Origin: Ruegeria sp. HKCCD4315
GTDB lineage: Bacteria > Pseudomonadota > Alphaproteobacteria > Rhodobacterales > Rhodobacteraceae
Length of the DNA: 64,000 nt
Direction: 5' to 3'
Assembly: GCF_013112245.1 (NCBI RefSeq)
Contig: NZ_WVRN01000004.1
Location: 13,131-77,130, forward strand
Shown here: positions 1 to 8,965 of the stretch, one piece after another
Layout: the number at the start of each line of letters is the position of its first letter
How positions within the stretch are numbered: the first letter of the stretch is position 1
Position numbers and translations under genes: made by a program
The notes under the pieces: model-generated
What the model was told of the DNA's origin: nothing
What the model saw: only the letters and a program-made list of their open reading frames with translations
The model's database searches: none

Positions 1-363
1 ACGCAGCTTGTCCGCAAGCCTCTGACCGGTGCGCTGGCAGATGCGCGGTTGGGCTATCTGATTTCCTTGACCGGCCTGTGTGTGTCGGCTGTGACGGTAC
101 ATCTGTGGGATTCCACGTTCTGTTTCCTGATGTTCCTGCTGGGGGCATGTGTTTGGATCCTAGATGCGGATGAGACGCAGGATGGAGAGGCCAGTGCGTT
201 GCCCGAAGCGGATGAGCAGAAAACGATGCGCTATACGCGGTTTCCCAAAGATCTGCCTCGCCCTGAAACCCAGGGGGACGCCCCGGCTCAGGTCGCGCGC
301 GTTGCCCGAAGTTCCGGCAGACGCAGGAGGGCACCGCCGCCCCGGACGGTCAGGGCCCGATAA
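1..363 (+). CDS. C-terminal end of a membrane protein, possibly O-antigen ligase/polymerase-like (partial)
   Basis: The reading frame is open from the first base, so the gene begins upstream of the window; a TTG at 49 would be only an internal start. Two hydrophobic stretches are visible (about residues 19-34 and 41-53 of the visible part), followed by a hydrophilic, Arg- and Pro-rich tail ending at TAA 361-363. The segment starting TQLVRKPLTGALADARLGYL looks like the last membrane helices and tail of a polytopic protein. In an EPS cluster with a Wzx flippase 4 kb away, an O-antigen ligase or Wzy polymerase is the natural guess, but too little is present to prove it. Its end overlaps the convergent deacetylase gene by 14 bases. 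Confidence 0.45.
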   Translation, partial: TQLVRKPLTGALADARLGYLISLTGLCVSAVTVHLWDSTFCFLMFLLGACVWILDADETQDGEASALPEADEQKTMRYTRFPKDLPRPETQGDAPAQVARVARSSGRRRRAPPPRTVRAR

Positions 364-1033
364 CGGTCCAGCGTTTTCGTACCATGCCCACTGCGCGGCG
401 CAAGCGGCGCAACGGGGCCATCCGGCCCGAGAGGATGGCGTCTAGGTCCGAGCTGTTCATGCTGCCCTGCAGTGAGGTGCGGGGGCGCAGGAACGCGTCC
501 TGCCGGAAGCGACCTCCATCGCTGGACCAGGCTGCTGTATACCCTGCCGCCTGCAAGCCCCGCAGGACCCTGGCGTCATATAAGCCGAAGGGAATACCTG
601 CCTCGGTCACGGGATGTCCGCAGATGTCTTCCAACTGGGTCCGCGAATCCTGCAATTCACACACCAATTCGGCCTTGTCCAATCCGGTCCAGGCAACATG
701 CCGGATGCCGTGACTGCCGATCGCCATCCCTGCGTCTGACAACGCCCGCAGGTGCGCGGCGTCAAGCGATCCCGCCTGTCCGATGCGCCCTGTCAAAACA
801 AAGAACCGGCCGCGCAACCCGCGCTCGACCAGGGCGGGCAGGGCAATGTCATGGTCCGACAGGTTGCTGTCGTCGAACGTGATCGTGAAACGGGTGGGGT
901 CGGGGGCGGCCGCGATCCGGTCAAGCACGTCATGAAACTGCCGGAGCGAGAGCCAATAGGGCCTCTCGCCCGGCTCCAGATCGCGCTGCGGTGTTCCGAT
1001 GCCGTGAAAGTTGATCCCCGCCAAACCGGTCAT
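350..1033 (-). CDS. polysaccharide deacetylase (NodB-type, CE4)
   Basis: A 227-residue protein that probably removes N- or O-acetyl groups from polysaccharide units. Motif 1 of the NodB fold is seen as TFDD at residues 52-55, and the metal-binding SHxxxH motif as SHGIRH at 107-112. No signal peptide or membrane segment is evident, so it may act in the cytoplasm on a lipid-linked intermediate. It is the last gene of a minus-strand operon; its start overlaps the end of the FemAB-like gene by ATGA (1030-1033). A second, unrelated-looking deacetylase lies at 33339-34082. The family call is firm and the substrate unknown. Confidence 0.85.
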   Translation of the reverse strand: MTGLAGINFHGIGTPQRDLEPGERPYWLSLRQFHDVLDRIAAAPDPTRFTITFDDSNLSDHDIALPALVERGLRGRFFVLTGRIGQAGSLDAAHLRALSDAGMAIGSHGIRHVAWTGLDKAELVCELQDSRTQLEDICGHPVTEAGIPFGLYDARVLRGLQAAGYTAAWSSDGGRFRQDAFLRPRTSLQGSMNSSDLDAILSGRMAPLRRLRRAVGMVRKRWTVIGP

Positions 1034-2073
1034 GCGCGCGCTTTCTTCAAATAGCCATGTGCCGTCTCGGCAGCGCTGACCAGAGTGGGTTTCAGGCCGC
1101 CAGGGCGGAACTCATACGGGCCCGCGGCCATCAGGTCAGTGCCGCCAGTTCGCAGCTTGAACTGTGCGACGGTGGGATTGATCTCGGGGTCCAAGCCATT
1201 CAGATCATACCACCTCAGACCTTGGTCACGGCACCGCAGGATAGAGTGCCACATCAGGAAATGGCCAGCATTGGGGCGGCGGCCCGCCTGTGTGGTGGCG
1301 CCAAAGATATAGACAGCCCTGCGCCCGGCCTGCCCGATGGTCATCCCGGCAATATCGACCCCGTCTTGTCGGGCGAACAGAACGTCATGAGAGAAATCCG
1401 GGCCCGTGAGGGTATAGTAGAATTCAGGCGGGATATCCGTCTGGAACCCCTTGGTGGTCTGAACTTCCTGGTACAAGGTCTGAAACCGCTCAGCAGCTTC
1501 CGAGATAGGCGCGATATCAAGCTCCAGACCGGATTTCAGGGCTTTGCGCAGGGCGTTTCGCCATTTCCCGTGCAAATTTTGCATCAGGGTGTCTTCGTCC
1601 TGTGCGCAGTCGATGATCACGGTGCGCTGCCGGGGCGAGCGGTCCGTTGGCTGAAAGCCTGCCGCATCTGCAATCGGGTCGAGCGCTGCCGGGTCATGCG
1701 CGATGGCTGCGGGCAGCCGTAGCCGCATGATATGGCCGGCCTTCTGCGCATAGTCACGCAAAGCGGAAAAGATGGCCTGTTGCAGATCTGGCGGCGGATA
1801 CGGGTGATCCACCGGCTGGATCATCGGGCCGCCCGCAATCCAGGCGATCCCGCTGCTGAGAACCGGAACCCGTTTGATCCTGAGACAGGCGGCGGCCACC
1901 GGTGTGCCCTGCGGATCCTGCAGGCAGATGAACTCGGCTTCTGCACCAATCCGGCGAGCCGCTGCCTGCGCATAGGTGAGGGTCTGCTCAAAGGTCAGAT
2001 CGTCAAACAGCGCGCTGAGGGCAGGCCAGTCTTCCGGGGCGACCCGGCGTAGGGAGAGCGCGCGCGCTGACAT
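1030..2073 (-). CDS. FemAB/GNAT-like acyl- or aminoacyltransferase
   Basis: A 347-residue protein with a two-lobed GNAT arrangement: an N-terminal acyltransferase-like half (RRVAPEDWPALSALFDD onward) and a C-terminal half with HGKWRNALRKALKSGLEL near residue 175 and AGHFLMWHSILRCRDQG near residue 275, typical of FemAB-related proteins found in exosortase and EPS loci. Members transfer acyl or aminoacyl groups to cell-wall or polysaccharide precursors. Its start codon shares one base with the sulfotransferase stop upstream, and its stop overlaps the deacetylase start, so the three are translationally coupled. The superfamily is likely; donor and acceptor are unknown. Confidence 0.72.
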   Translation of the reverse strand: MSARALSLRRVAPEDWPALSALFDDLTFEQTLTYAQAAARRIGAEAEFICLQDPQGTPVAAACLRIKRVPVLSSGIAWIAGGPMIQPVDHPYPPPDLQQAIFSALRDYAQKAGHIMRLRLPAAIAHDPAALDPIADAAGFQPTDRSPRQRTVIIDCAQDEDTLMQNLHGKWRNALRKALKSGLELDIAPISEAAERFQTLYQEVQTTKGFQTDIPPEFYYTLTGPDFSHDVLFARQDGVDIAGMTIGQAGRRAVYIFGATTQAGRRPNAGHFLMWHSILRCRDQGLRWYDLNGLDPEINPTVAQFKLRTGGTDLMAAGPYEFRPGGLKPTLVSAAETAHGYLKKARA

Positions 2074-3017
2074 CAGCTTTTCACCGCCATCGGTTGGGTG
2101 GCCAGCAGACGCACCAACTGCGCTTCCTCGTCTTCGGCGAGCGGTTTTGAAGCACGCAGGGTAAACCCGGTTGGCACCGGAGCGTCGGCGCGTGGGGTTA
2201 CAGGCAGGCCATGGGGTCTCAGAAATCGGGCTACATCTTTCAGGGTATGTTCAGGATTGGCGCAAAGTGCTTCGTAATCGACCCGGAGATGTCGATCCGG
2301 CCCGATATGGGCGCAATCGCGTTCAATGTCCTGCGCAACCCCAAGAACCTGTCGGCAGGCGCGTTCGATCAGGGTGTCGCCGCCCGCATTTGAAGGGCGG
2401 ACGGACCACCATGCCTGCTGATCGGGTTTGGGCCCCTTGTTGCGCCGTTGCGCCCGGATGATCGAGCGGGCGGTGTCACTCGCATCGCGCCGCACCTCAA
2501 GAAACAGGCAGCTGGGAAACAGCGCATCCAGCAGCCGGACGCGGTTGGAATGCATGACATTCTTGTTGATGAAAGGCGCCTCAGCCAGTGCGGACATCCC
2601 CGCCAGCGTTGCCCGGATTTCGTCGACGGGCAGCGTCGGCAGAACGCGTTCGTCTGTCCAGGGCCCATCCTCGAGCCAGCGTTGCCAGATCCATCCGCCC
2701 TCATTTGGGGCAGCCCAGCCGGAAATATGACCGTAATCGCTTTGATAGGCGGGGGAATGGGGTGCGATCATCCATCCGCCCAGACGGGTCGCGGCCAGAG
2801 GGGTCTTGTAGAAGCGGTGCGCCAGATTCGAGAAATAGGCGAATTCGAAGCCGGTCGTCATGAGCTCATAAAACAGCGAGGTTCCAGACCGTGGGGCCCC
2901 CAGAATGAAGACATGGGGCCATCGTGCAATCGGGTGCTGTGCGATCATTCTGGATTCAAACGGGGCCAGAAGCGTATGCACCGTGCTGCGCGTGATCGAT
3001 TTTGCCAGAGCTTTCAT
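2073..3017 (-). CDS. sulfotransferase family protein
   Basis: A 314-residue PAPS-dependent sulfotransferase-like protein. The 5'-phosphosulfate-binding loop reads GAPRSGTS at residues 40-47, right after a hydrophobic strand, and a 3'-phosphate-binding-like segment RRDASDTARS lies in the middle of the protein. A longer frame to 3206 exists, but the ATG at 3017 is chosen because it overlaps the stop of the upstream GT2 gene as ATGA and because the extra 63 residues are low-complexity sequence antisense-like to the GT2 coding strand. Placed among EPS genes, it suggests sulfation of a sugar, giving an anionic polymer; this is inference from context. Confidence 0.83.
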   Translation of the reverse strand: MKALAKSITRSTVHTLLAPFESRMIAQHPIARWPHVFILGAPRSGTSLFYELMTTGFEFAYFSNLAHRFYKTPLAATRLGGWMIAPHSPAYQSDYGHISGWAAPNEGGWIWQRWLEDGPWTDERVLPTLPVDEIRATLAGMSALAEAPFINKNVMHSNRVRLLDALFPSCLFLEVRRDASDTARSIIRAQRRNKGPKPDQQAWWSVRPSNAGGDTLIERACRQVLGVAQDIERDCAHIGPDRHLRVDYEALCANPEHTLKDVARFLRPHGLPVTPRADAPVPTGFTLRASKPLAEDEEAQLVRLLATQPMAVKS

Positions 3018-4111
3018 GCCGGGTGATCCGGCTTGGGATGGGGCGGCGTCTGTCCGTGTGGCGGTCTGACCAACGCGCCGAGCAGAAACAGAAACCTGGC
3101 CCGCCAGGCTTTGGCCCCTTCGTTGCCGGGTCGCAACAGGCTTTTGGGCAAGAACCAGAGGGCGCGCAGGGCATCGCCCACGGCCATCAGCAGGGTTCCG
3201 AGCCACGCCACCAGAGGGCCGCGCGTGAAGCGCAGAAACAGAATATGACCCTTGGCGATTTCAACGGATTTCCAGGGCGATATCTGCCCGGTGGACACAG
3301 CCCCGTAATGCATCAGCCGGATGTCGGGGTTGTACCGCACCTTGAGCCCGGCCTGCCGGACCCGCCAACACCATTCTGATTCCTCGCTATACATGAAGAA
3401 CCGGTCATTCATCATGCCAACCTCATCGATAACATGTCTGGGCAGCATCATGAAGCACCCGGCAACGATGTCGACATCCTGTACCGTGTCGCGCGGGCGC
3501 GACGCATAACGCTGATCCCCGAACAGCCGTGTTTTTCTGAGGATGCGGTTGGGCACCAGAATGTTCCAGAAAATGCTGCTGAGAGAGATTTCGCGGAACA
3601 GCGTGGGTTGCTGTGTGCCGTTCTCCAGCGAGACATGGCCCGCCAGCACGCCGACCTCGGGGTTGGCTTCCAGATAAGCCACGGCGCGTTCAAGCGTGCC
3701 ATCGTAAACCTGTGCATCGGGGTTCAGAACCAGAATGTATCGACCCTGCGCCTGCCGGATGCCGATGTTATTGCCCCAGGCATAGCCGCCATTATACCCG
3801 GCTGCGATGACGTCGATGCGGGGAAAGTCCGCTCGCAGCGCCGCAACGCTGCCATCGCTTGAGTCATTATCGATGACAATGATCTCGACCCGCAGATCGC
3901 CGCAGTGTTCCAAAATCGACCGGATCGACGCAGAGGTGATGTCACGTGTGTTGTAATTCACGATCAGCACGCTGAGATCGACAGCAGTGTCCGTCCCGCC
4001 TGCCGGGGAAGGTTCGACAGCGTGGGTCACGGCTCGGCTTCCGTCCTGATGTGGCGCCAGACATACTCGGGACCGCCCGCTGAATGCGCCCCAACCGATG
4101 TTTGGGGTCAT
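3014..4111 (-). CDS. glycosyltransferase family 2 (rhamnosyltransferase-like)
   Basis: A 365-residue GT-A enzyme. The N-terminal strand SVLIVNYNTRD, the nucleotide-binding VIDNDSSDGS and the DxD-equivalent LNPDAQ are all visible, followed by GCFMMLPRHVIDEVGMMND and the acceptor-side SEESEWCWRVRQAG, which is typical of rhamnosyltransferase-like GT2 proteins. The C-terminus is hydrophobic and basic. The start at ATG 4111 rather than 4153 is supported by a purine-rich GGGGAGAG just upstream and by the ATGA overlap with the flippase stop. It should add a sugar from a nucleotide donor on the cytoplasmic face during repeat-unit assembly. Confidence 0.88.
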   Translation of the reverse strand: MTPNIGWGAFSGRSRVCLAPHQDGSRAVTHAVEPSPAGGTDTAVDLSVLIVNYNTRDITSASIRSILEHCGDLRVEIIVIDNDSSDGSVAALRADFPRIDVIAAGYNGGYAWGNNIGIRQAQGRYILVLNPDAQVYDGTLERAVAYLEANPEVGVLAGHVSLENGTQQPTLFREISLSSIFWNILVPNRILRKTRLFGDQRYASRPRDTVQDVDIVAGCFMMLPRHVIDEVGMMNDRFFMYSEESEWCWRVRQAGLKVRYNPDIRLMHYGAVSTGQISPWKSVEIAKGHILFLRFTRGPLVAWLGTLLMAVGDALRALWFLPKSLLRPGNEGAKAWRARFLFLLGALVRPPHGQTPPHPKPDHPA

Positions 4112-5679
4112 GAGTTCTCTCCCCTCGGGCCGCGGGTGAAGACATGCCTGCACGCCCCGCCGGCAAGGTTGAGGGCTGCGCTTTCAAAGCCTTCGGGGCG
4201 TTTGGACAGATGCCACAGGAACAGATGTGCCCCGACATAGGCGATCACACCGGCCAGTACTTTGGCAAGGAAGCGGATACGCAGCAGCGGCAGATCGTCA
4301 GGTGAGTTGAAGGCCCAGCCGACCTGATCGTGGTTGCCCAAAGCGCCTCCGACCAAAAGCACCACAGCAACCATGACAAGCGTGGACACAATGCTGCGCC
4401 ACGCCACAAGAATAGGTCCGAAAAAGCCGCCTGTGCCAAAATCCCGGGCCATGATCAGGGTCAGGAAAATCGCAAACACACTGGACAACCCAGTGCCGAG
4501 GATCGCGCCAAAATAGCCAAAGCTCGACCCAATGAGCATCAGCACGATGGTGACCACCAGCAGGATGCTGTTTCGGATGCACAGGCGCTTTGTATCGCCT
4601 TTGACATAGCTTGCAGACCGGACATTGGCCTGCAGGGTTTCGATGGCTTTCAAGGGGGCAAGGACCCAGATCACCTGCGCTGCGGCCAGCCATTGCCAGC
4701 CGATGACCACGATAATCATGTGGTTGGCGACCAGCGCCATGCCGACACTGACCGGGATGATGGTCCCAAGAAGAATGGCATTGGTCTGCTCAAAGGCTTT
4801 CTGCGTGGTGCCGTCGGTTCGCGAAATATGTGCCAGTGCCGGATAGATCACCCGCTCCAGGGGGGCGATGGCCTGATTTGTGAACAGCGATACCAGGCGA
4901 AAGCCGATCCGGAACGTACCCGCATCCGCCAGGCCAAGGGTCGCGCCGATGATCAACTGGGGGGTGTTTGTTGTCAGGAACTGCGTGATCTGGGCCCCCA
5001 GGGACCAGGATGAGATGTTCAGGCAGTCCCGCCAGCGGCTGAGGGTCAGTCTGGGCCACATGGGCGCGGTGGAATAGGTCCAGATGACACGGGCGACCTG
5101 GGTCAGGAAATTGGCGACGACAACCGCCCAGAAATCCCGCCAGATCCAGGCCAGAAGAATGGCAAAAACCGTGTATACAAAACGGCTTATGGCCTCTTCA
5201 CCCGCCACAAAAGCAAAGCGCAGATCACGTTCCAGCAGCGGAAAGCGTGGGCTCTTGAGCGATATGAGAACCGAGATGATGCAAAGCGCCGGAATAAGCT
5301 CGGTCAGCTCTGGCAAGCCCAGCATTGGCATCAAGGGGGTGCTGAGCCAGATCAGACACGCAGCACCAAGCCCCAGCAGAACCTGCATCGTGAACACCGT
5401 GTTCAGATGCGCTTCGGTGATGTCGGGCTGGCGGATCAGCGTCATCGAGACGGCCCGCTGAATGATTTCAAGCAGCGCGACGGCAATCACGAAATAGGCA
5501 ATGACACCGAAATCCGTCGGAGTAAGCAGCCGTGCAGTGACAATCAGTGTCGCAAGGCCAAGGATCTGGCTGAAGATGCTCGAGGCAAACAGCGTCGCTG
5601 CCCCTGTAACAACCGATGTCTTGCGGTTTGGAGCGCGCTGCCCCGATGCGGCTTCAGGGGGTGGTTTCAAATGCGCCAT
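4108..5679 (-). CDS. polysaccharide flippase, Wzx-like (MOP superfamily)
   Basis: A 523-residue polytopic membrane protein with about 12-14 hydrophobic segments. The N-terminal VTGAATLFASSIFSQILGLATLIVTARLLTPTDFGVIAYF is the classic opening of oligosaccharide flippases (Polysacc_synt family). It should move the undecaprenyl-linked repeat unit across the inner membrane. It is the first gene of the minus-strand operon that continues through GT2, sulfotransferase, FemAB-like and deacetylase genes. A short hydrophilic tail ends at the overlap with the GT2 start. Together with the Wzz and Wza-like genes further on, it indicates a Wzx/Wzy-dependent pathway. Confidence 0.88.
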   Translation of the reverse strand: MAHLKPPPEAASGQRAPNRKTSVVTGAATLFASSIFSQILGLATLIVTARLLTPTDFGVIAYFVIAVALLEIIQRAVSMTLIRQPDITEAHLNTVFTMQVLLGLGAACLIWLSTPLMPMLGLPELTELIPALCIISVLISLKSPRFPLLERDLRFAFVAGEEAISRFVYTVFAILLAWIWRDFWAVVVANFLTQVARVIWTYSTAPMWPRLTLSRWRDCLNISSWSLGAQITQFLTTNTPQLIIGATLGLADAGTFRIGFRLVSLFTNQAIAPLERVIYPALAHISRTDGTTQKAFEQTNAILLGTIIPVSVGMALVANHMIIVVIGWQWLAAAQVIWVLAPLKAIETLQANVRSASYVKGDTKRLCIRNSILLVVTIVLMLIGSSFGYFGAILGTGLSSVFAIFLTLIMARDFGTGGFFGPILVAWRSIVSTLVMVAVVLLVGGALGNHDQVGWAFNSPDDLPLLRIRFLAKVLAGVIAYVGAHLFLWHLSKRPEGFESAALNLAGGACRHVFTRGPRGENS

Positions 5680-6050
5680 GTTCCTAAGTTTAAAACAATA
5701 CTCAACTGGTTACTCCAATGTTTCCGATTTAGCATGTCGCCGGAGCCGTTCCGGGTCGATTTGGATGGGCCTGTTCTGGCAATCCTGTCGGGTCATTGAT
5801 ACTGAGGTAAGTGAACCTGATCCTTATGTTGCATCCACATTATTGTTGTTCAATGTCAAATGATTACCCTGTTTACTCCCTGTGGGCTTTGACTCGCTTA
5901 CAGAAAACCGCCCCGGACTTCAAAAAGATTATCCTGTAACGATGTCAGGAATTGGACACGAAACAAGACAAGATGCCAAGTATGTGAGGGTTTGGATTTT
6001 TTGATCCTGCGTAAGATGTTGAGTTCTGAGTATTAGAACGGTGTGACGGA
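5680..6050. promoter_or_regulatory. divergent intergenic region between flippase operon and AlgD-like gene
   Basis: This 371-base stretch separates two divergent transcription units and is more A/T-rich than the genes, so it should hold both promoters. A weak inspection shows no strong long inverted repeat and no convincing small gene. No specific -35/-10 pair is claimed. Confidence 0.5.
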
Positions 6051-7313
6051 ATGAAGATTGCGATTTTCGGGTTGGGATATGTGGGGTTTACGGCGGCCTG
6101 CTGTCTGACCCGGCAAGGACATACGGTGGTCGGTGTTGATGTGAATGCCGACAAGGTCTCTGAGATCAACGCCGGACAGCCCCCGATCAAGGAGCCCAAA
6201 GTGGCCGAGCTGCTGACCGAGGCGTTGGGCAGGAACCTGATCCGGGCCACGGTTGAAATTCCGGATCTGTCCGATGTGGATCTGGCAATCGTTTGTGTGG
6301 GCACGCCCAGTTCCACAGATGGCTCGCATAACATGAACTTCGTGGCCGAGGTGACGCGCCAGATTGCCAAGGCTGTCTCACCCGACCGGGCGCGACCCTT
6401 GACGGTGGCGTACAGGTCCACCTTCCGGCCCGGCACCGTGCGGCAGCTGATCGAGCCGATTTTTCAAAGCTATCTGGGCGATCAAACGGCGCAGGCGGTC
6501 GAGATTGTCTATAACCCCGAATTCCTGCGCGAGGCTTCGGCGGTGGATGATTTCTTCAACCCGCCCAAGATCGTTGTCGGTACAGCAGACGGCAACCGAT
6601 CCGCAGTGATGGATGAAATGCACGAAGGGCTGGATGCGCCGGTGTTCTATACCGCCTTTGAAGAGGCCGAGATCACCAAATTCGTCGACAACACCTGGCA
6701 CGCCACCAAGGTGGCCTTCGCCAATGAGATCGGCCGCATCTGTCACAGCATGGGCGTGTCGGCCAAAACCATGCACGAGATTTTCGTGTCGGACACCAAG
6801 CTGAACATCTCGGCCTATTACACCCGTCCGGGTGGCGCGTTCGGGGGGTCATGCCTGCCCAAGGATGTTCGCGCGCTGCAGCATATCGCCGGAGAGGTGG
6901 GCGCGCATACCCATTTGATCGACAGCCTGTTGCAGACCAATCAGGCGCACAAGACCTATCAGGCGCAGGACATCATGGCGCGTCTGCCCGAAGGGGGTAG
7001 GGTGCTGATGGCGGGGCTGGCCTTCAAGGCCGGAACCGACGATCTGCGCGAAAGCCCCAATGTCGATATTGCCCGGCGGCTGCTGCAGGCGGGATATCAG
7101 CTGTCGGTCTATGATCCGGCCATCAAGCCTGCCGATCTGCGCGGACAGAACCTGGGCTATGCCTTTACCCATCTGCCCAATGTCGGCAGCCTGCTGGTGG
7201 ACCATGCCACGGCCGAGGCCGGACCCTGGGATCTGGTGGTCGGGTCGAACCGGATCATCAATGAGCTGAACCTTGGCGATACAGAAGTGGTAAGAACCTA
7301 TGAATATGACTAG
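6051..7313 (+). CDS. algD: GDP-mannose 6-dehydrogenase-like nucleotide-sugar dehydrogenase
   Basis: A 420-residue UDP-glucose/GDP-mannose dehydrogenase family protein. It starts with the NAD-binding MKIAIFGLGYVG, has the EFLREASAVDDFFNP segment, and places its catalytic cysteine in GGSCLPKD at residue 268, the position reported for AlgD of Pseudomonas. The surrounding GGAFGGSCLPKDVRAL is closer to AlgD than to UDP-glucose dehydrogenases. It should oxidise GDP-mannose (or a similar sugar nucleotide) to the uronic acid, supplying an acidic building block. The GT4 gene starts 14 bases before this gene ends. The symbol is given for the AlgD-like class; the substrate has not been shown. Confidence 0.85.
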   Translation: MKIAIFGLGYVGFTAACCLTRQGHTVVGVDVNADKVSEINAGQPPIKEPKVAELLTEALGRNLIRATVEIPDLSDVDLAIVCVGTPSSTDGSHNMNFVAEVTRQIAKAVSPDRARPLTVAYRSTFRPGTVRQLIEPIFQSYLGDQTAQAVEIVYNPEFLREASAVDDFFNPPKIVVGTADGNRSAVMDEMHEGLDAPVFYTAFEEAEITKFVDNTWHATKVAFANEIGRICHSMGVSAKTMHEIFVSDTKLNISAYYTRPGGAFGGSCLPKDVRALQHIAGEVGAHTHLIDSLLQTNQAHKTYQAQDIMARLPEGGRVLMAGLAFKAGTDDLRESPNVDIARRLLQAGYQLSVYDPAIKPADLRGQNLGYAFTHLPNVGSLLVDHATAEAGPWDLVVGSNRIINELNLGDTEVVRTYEYD

Positions 7314-8556
7314 CCCTGTATCCGCCGTGCAACCGATCTCGTTCGAGGAATTGCGCCAGAGCCAGCCCCTGAAAGGGCTGAAGGTTCTGATTGTGGTGGA
7401 AAACCTGCCCGTGCCCTTCGACCGCCGCGTCTGGATGGAGGCCCGCACGCTGGCCGCCGCAGGCGCGCTGGTCTCGGTCATCTGTCCCACCGGCAAGGGG
7501 CATGAGGAGCGTGTCTGGGAAGACGAAGGCATCAAGGTCTATCGCCACCCGCTGCCTTTGGATGCCAGCGGCGCGCTGGGGTATCTGTTGGAATATGGCG
7601 CGGCGCTGTTCTGGGAAAGCTGGCTGGCGCTGAAGATCAAATTCACCCGCGGTTTTCACGTCATCCATGGCTGCAACCCGCCCGATCTGATCTTTCTTGT
7701 GGCGCTGCCCTTCAAACTGTTCGGCGTGCGCTATCTGTTCGATCACCACGACATCAACCCCGAGCTTTACGAGGCCAAGTTCGACAAGCGCGGCTTTTTC
7801 TGGAAGCTGATGAAGACGTTTGAGCGGCTGACCTTCGCCTCGGCCCGGGTGTCGATTGCCACCAATGAAAGTTATCGCAAGATCGCCATCGAACGCGGCG
7901 GCATGGCGCCCGAGGATGTGTTCATCGTCCGCTCCGGCCCCGATCTGAACCGGTTGCAGCACCTGCCGCCGAACCCGGGCTGGCGCAACGGGCGGAAATA
8001 CATGGTGGGCTATGTCGGTGTCATGGGTGATCAGGAAGGCATCGATCTGCTGCTGGAATCCGTGGCGCATCTGGTGCAGGTTCAGGGGCGCGACGATATC
8101 CAGTTCTGCCTTGTGGGCGGCGGCCCCAGCCTGGACAAGCTACAGGCGCAATCGGCTGAGATGGGCTTGTCGGACTATGTCACCTTTACGGGTCGCGCGC
8201 CGGATCAGGATCTGTTTGAAATCCTGTCGACTGCGGATGTCTGCGTGAACCCGGACCGGGTGAACGAGATGAACGACAAATCCACCATGAACAAGATCCT
8301 CGAATACATGGCGTTCGAGAAACCCATCGTTCAGTTCGACGTGACCGAAGGGCGGTTCTCGGCGCAGGAGGCTTCGCTTTATGCCAAGGCCAACGATCCG
8401 GTGGATATGGCCGACAAGATCACCGAACTCCTGGCGGATGACGATCGCCGCGCTGCCATGGGCCGTTATGGGCGTGCGCGGGTCGAAGCGGAAATGGCCT
8501 GGCCCCATCAGGTGCCTGCCTTGATCGCGGCTTACAAGCGGATTTGGAAAGGGTAG
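7300..8556 (+). CDS. glycosyltransferase family 4
   Basis: A 418-residue GT-B enzyme. The N-terminal domain carries LKVLIVVENLPVPFDRRVWMEA, where the FDRRV segment is common in EPS GT4 enzymes; the C-terminal domain has YVGVMGDQEGIDLLLES and the donor-site STMNKILEYMAFEKPIVQFD. It overlaps the AlgD-like gene by 14 bases, so the two form an operon; transfer of the uronic acid made by that enzyme is a reasonable idea but unproven. No membrane segment is strong enough to call. No terminator is visible after it. Confidence 0.86.
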   Translation: MNMTSPVSAVQPISFEELRQSQPLKGLKVLIVVENLPVPFDRRVWMEARTLAAAGALVSVICPTGKGHEERVWEDEGIKVYRHPLPLDASGALGYLLEYGAALFWESWLALKIKFTRGFHVIHGCNPPDLIFLVALPFKLFGVRYLFDHHDINPELYEAKFDKRGFFWKLMKTFERLTFASARVSIATNESYRKIAIERGGMAPEDVFIVRSGPDLNRLQHLPPNPGWRNGRKYMVGYVGVMGDQEGIDLLLESVAHLVQVQGRDDIQFCLVGGGPSLDKLQAQSAEMGLSDYVTFTGRAPDQDLFEILSTADVCVNPDRVNEMNDKSTMNKILEYMAFEKPIVQFDVTEGRFSAQEASLYAKANDPVDMADKITELLADDDRRAAMGRYGRARVEAEMAWPHQVPALIAAYKRIWKG

Positions 8557-8965
8557 GACCCTACGGCGGCTACTTGGCGGCTCGCTTCGCTTTGATGCGC
8601 CTTGATGTATTTATCTAATGTTACTGTTCCATGGTTGGAGCATTCTTAGGAATGTTCAAAAATAACGGTATGTTTCAGTGTGGCGGAAGCGGTATGACAA
8701 TACCTACGGAACGCATTTGAGCGTGTGGAAATAGCCTTCAAAGGCAAAGTTACTTCGAGGGTAATTTGAGAAAAAGCGGATCCCTAAAATTGCCTACGAT
8801 TTACTCTTGGTGATTATGACAGGATAAGGTGGTTGTGTTACAAATAATTCAGCCATGGGCTGAAGTGAACGGGACCACCTACTTCACTGTTTTTCGCCCA
8901 TCTGTCAGTGGACGCACTGGCGCGTGTGTCGATCACCAGTTCAGTCGTCTGGTGACAGACGGTGT
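8557..8965. other. 409-base intergenic region, convergent side
   Basis: This lies between the GT4 gene and the end of the convergent acyltransferase gene. It is A/T-rich in its middle part. The short frames in it have no ribosome site or family features, and no strong hairpin followed by T residues was found, so nothing specific is annotated here. Confidence 0.5.
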
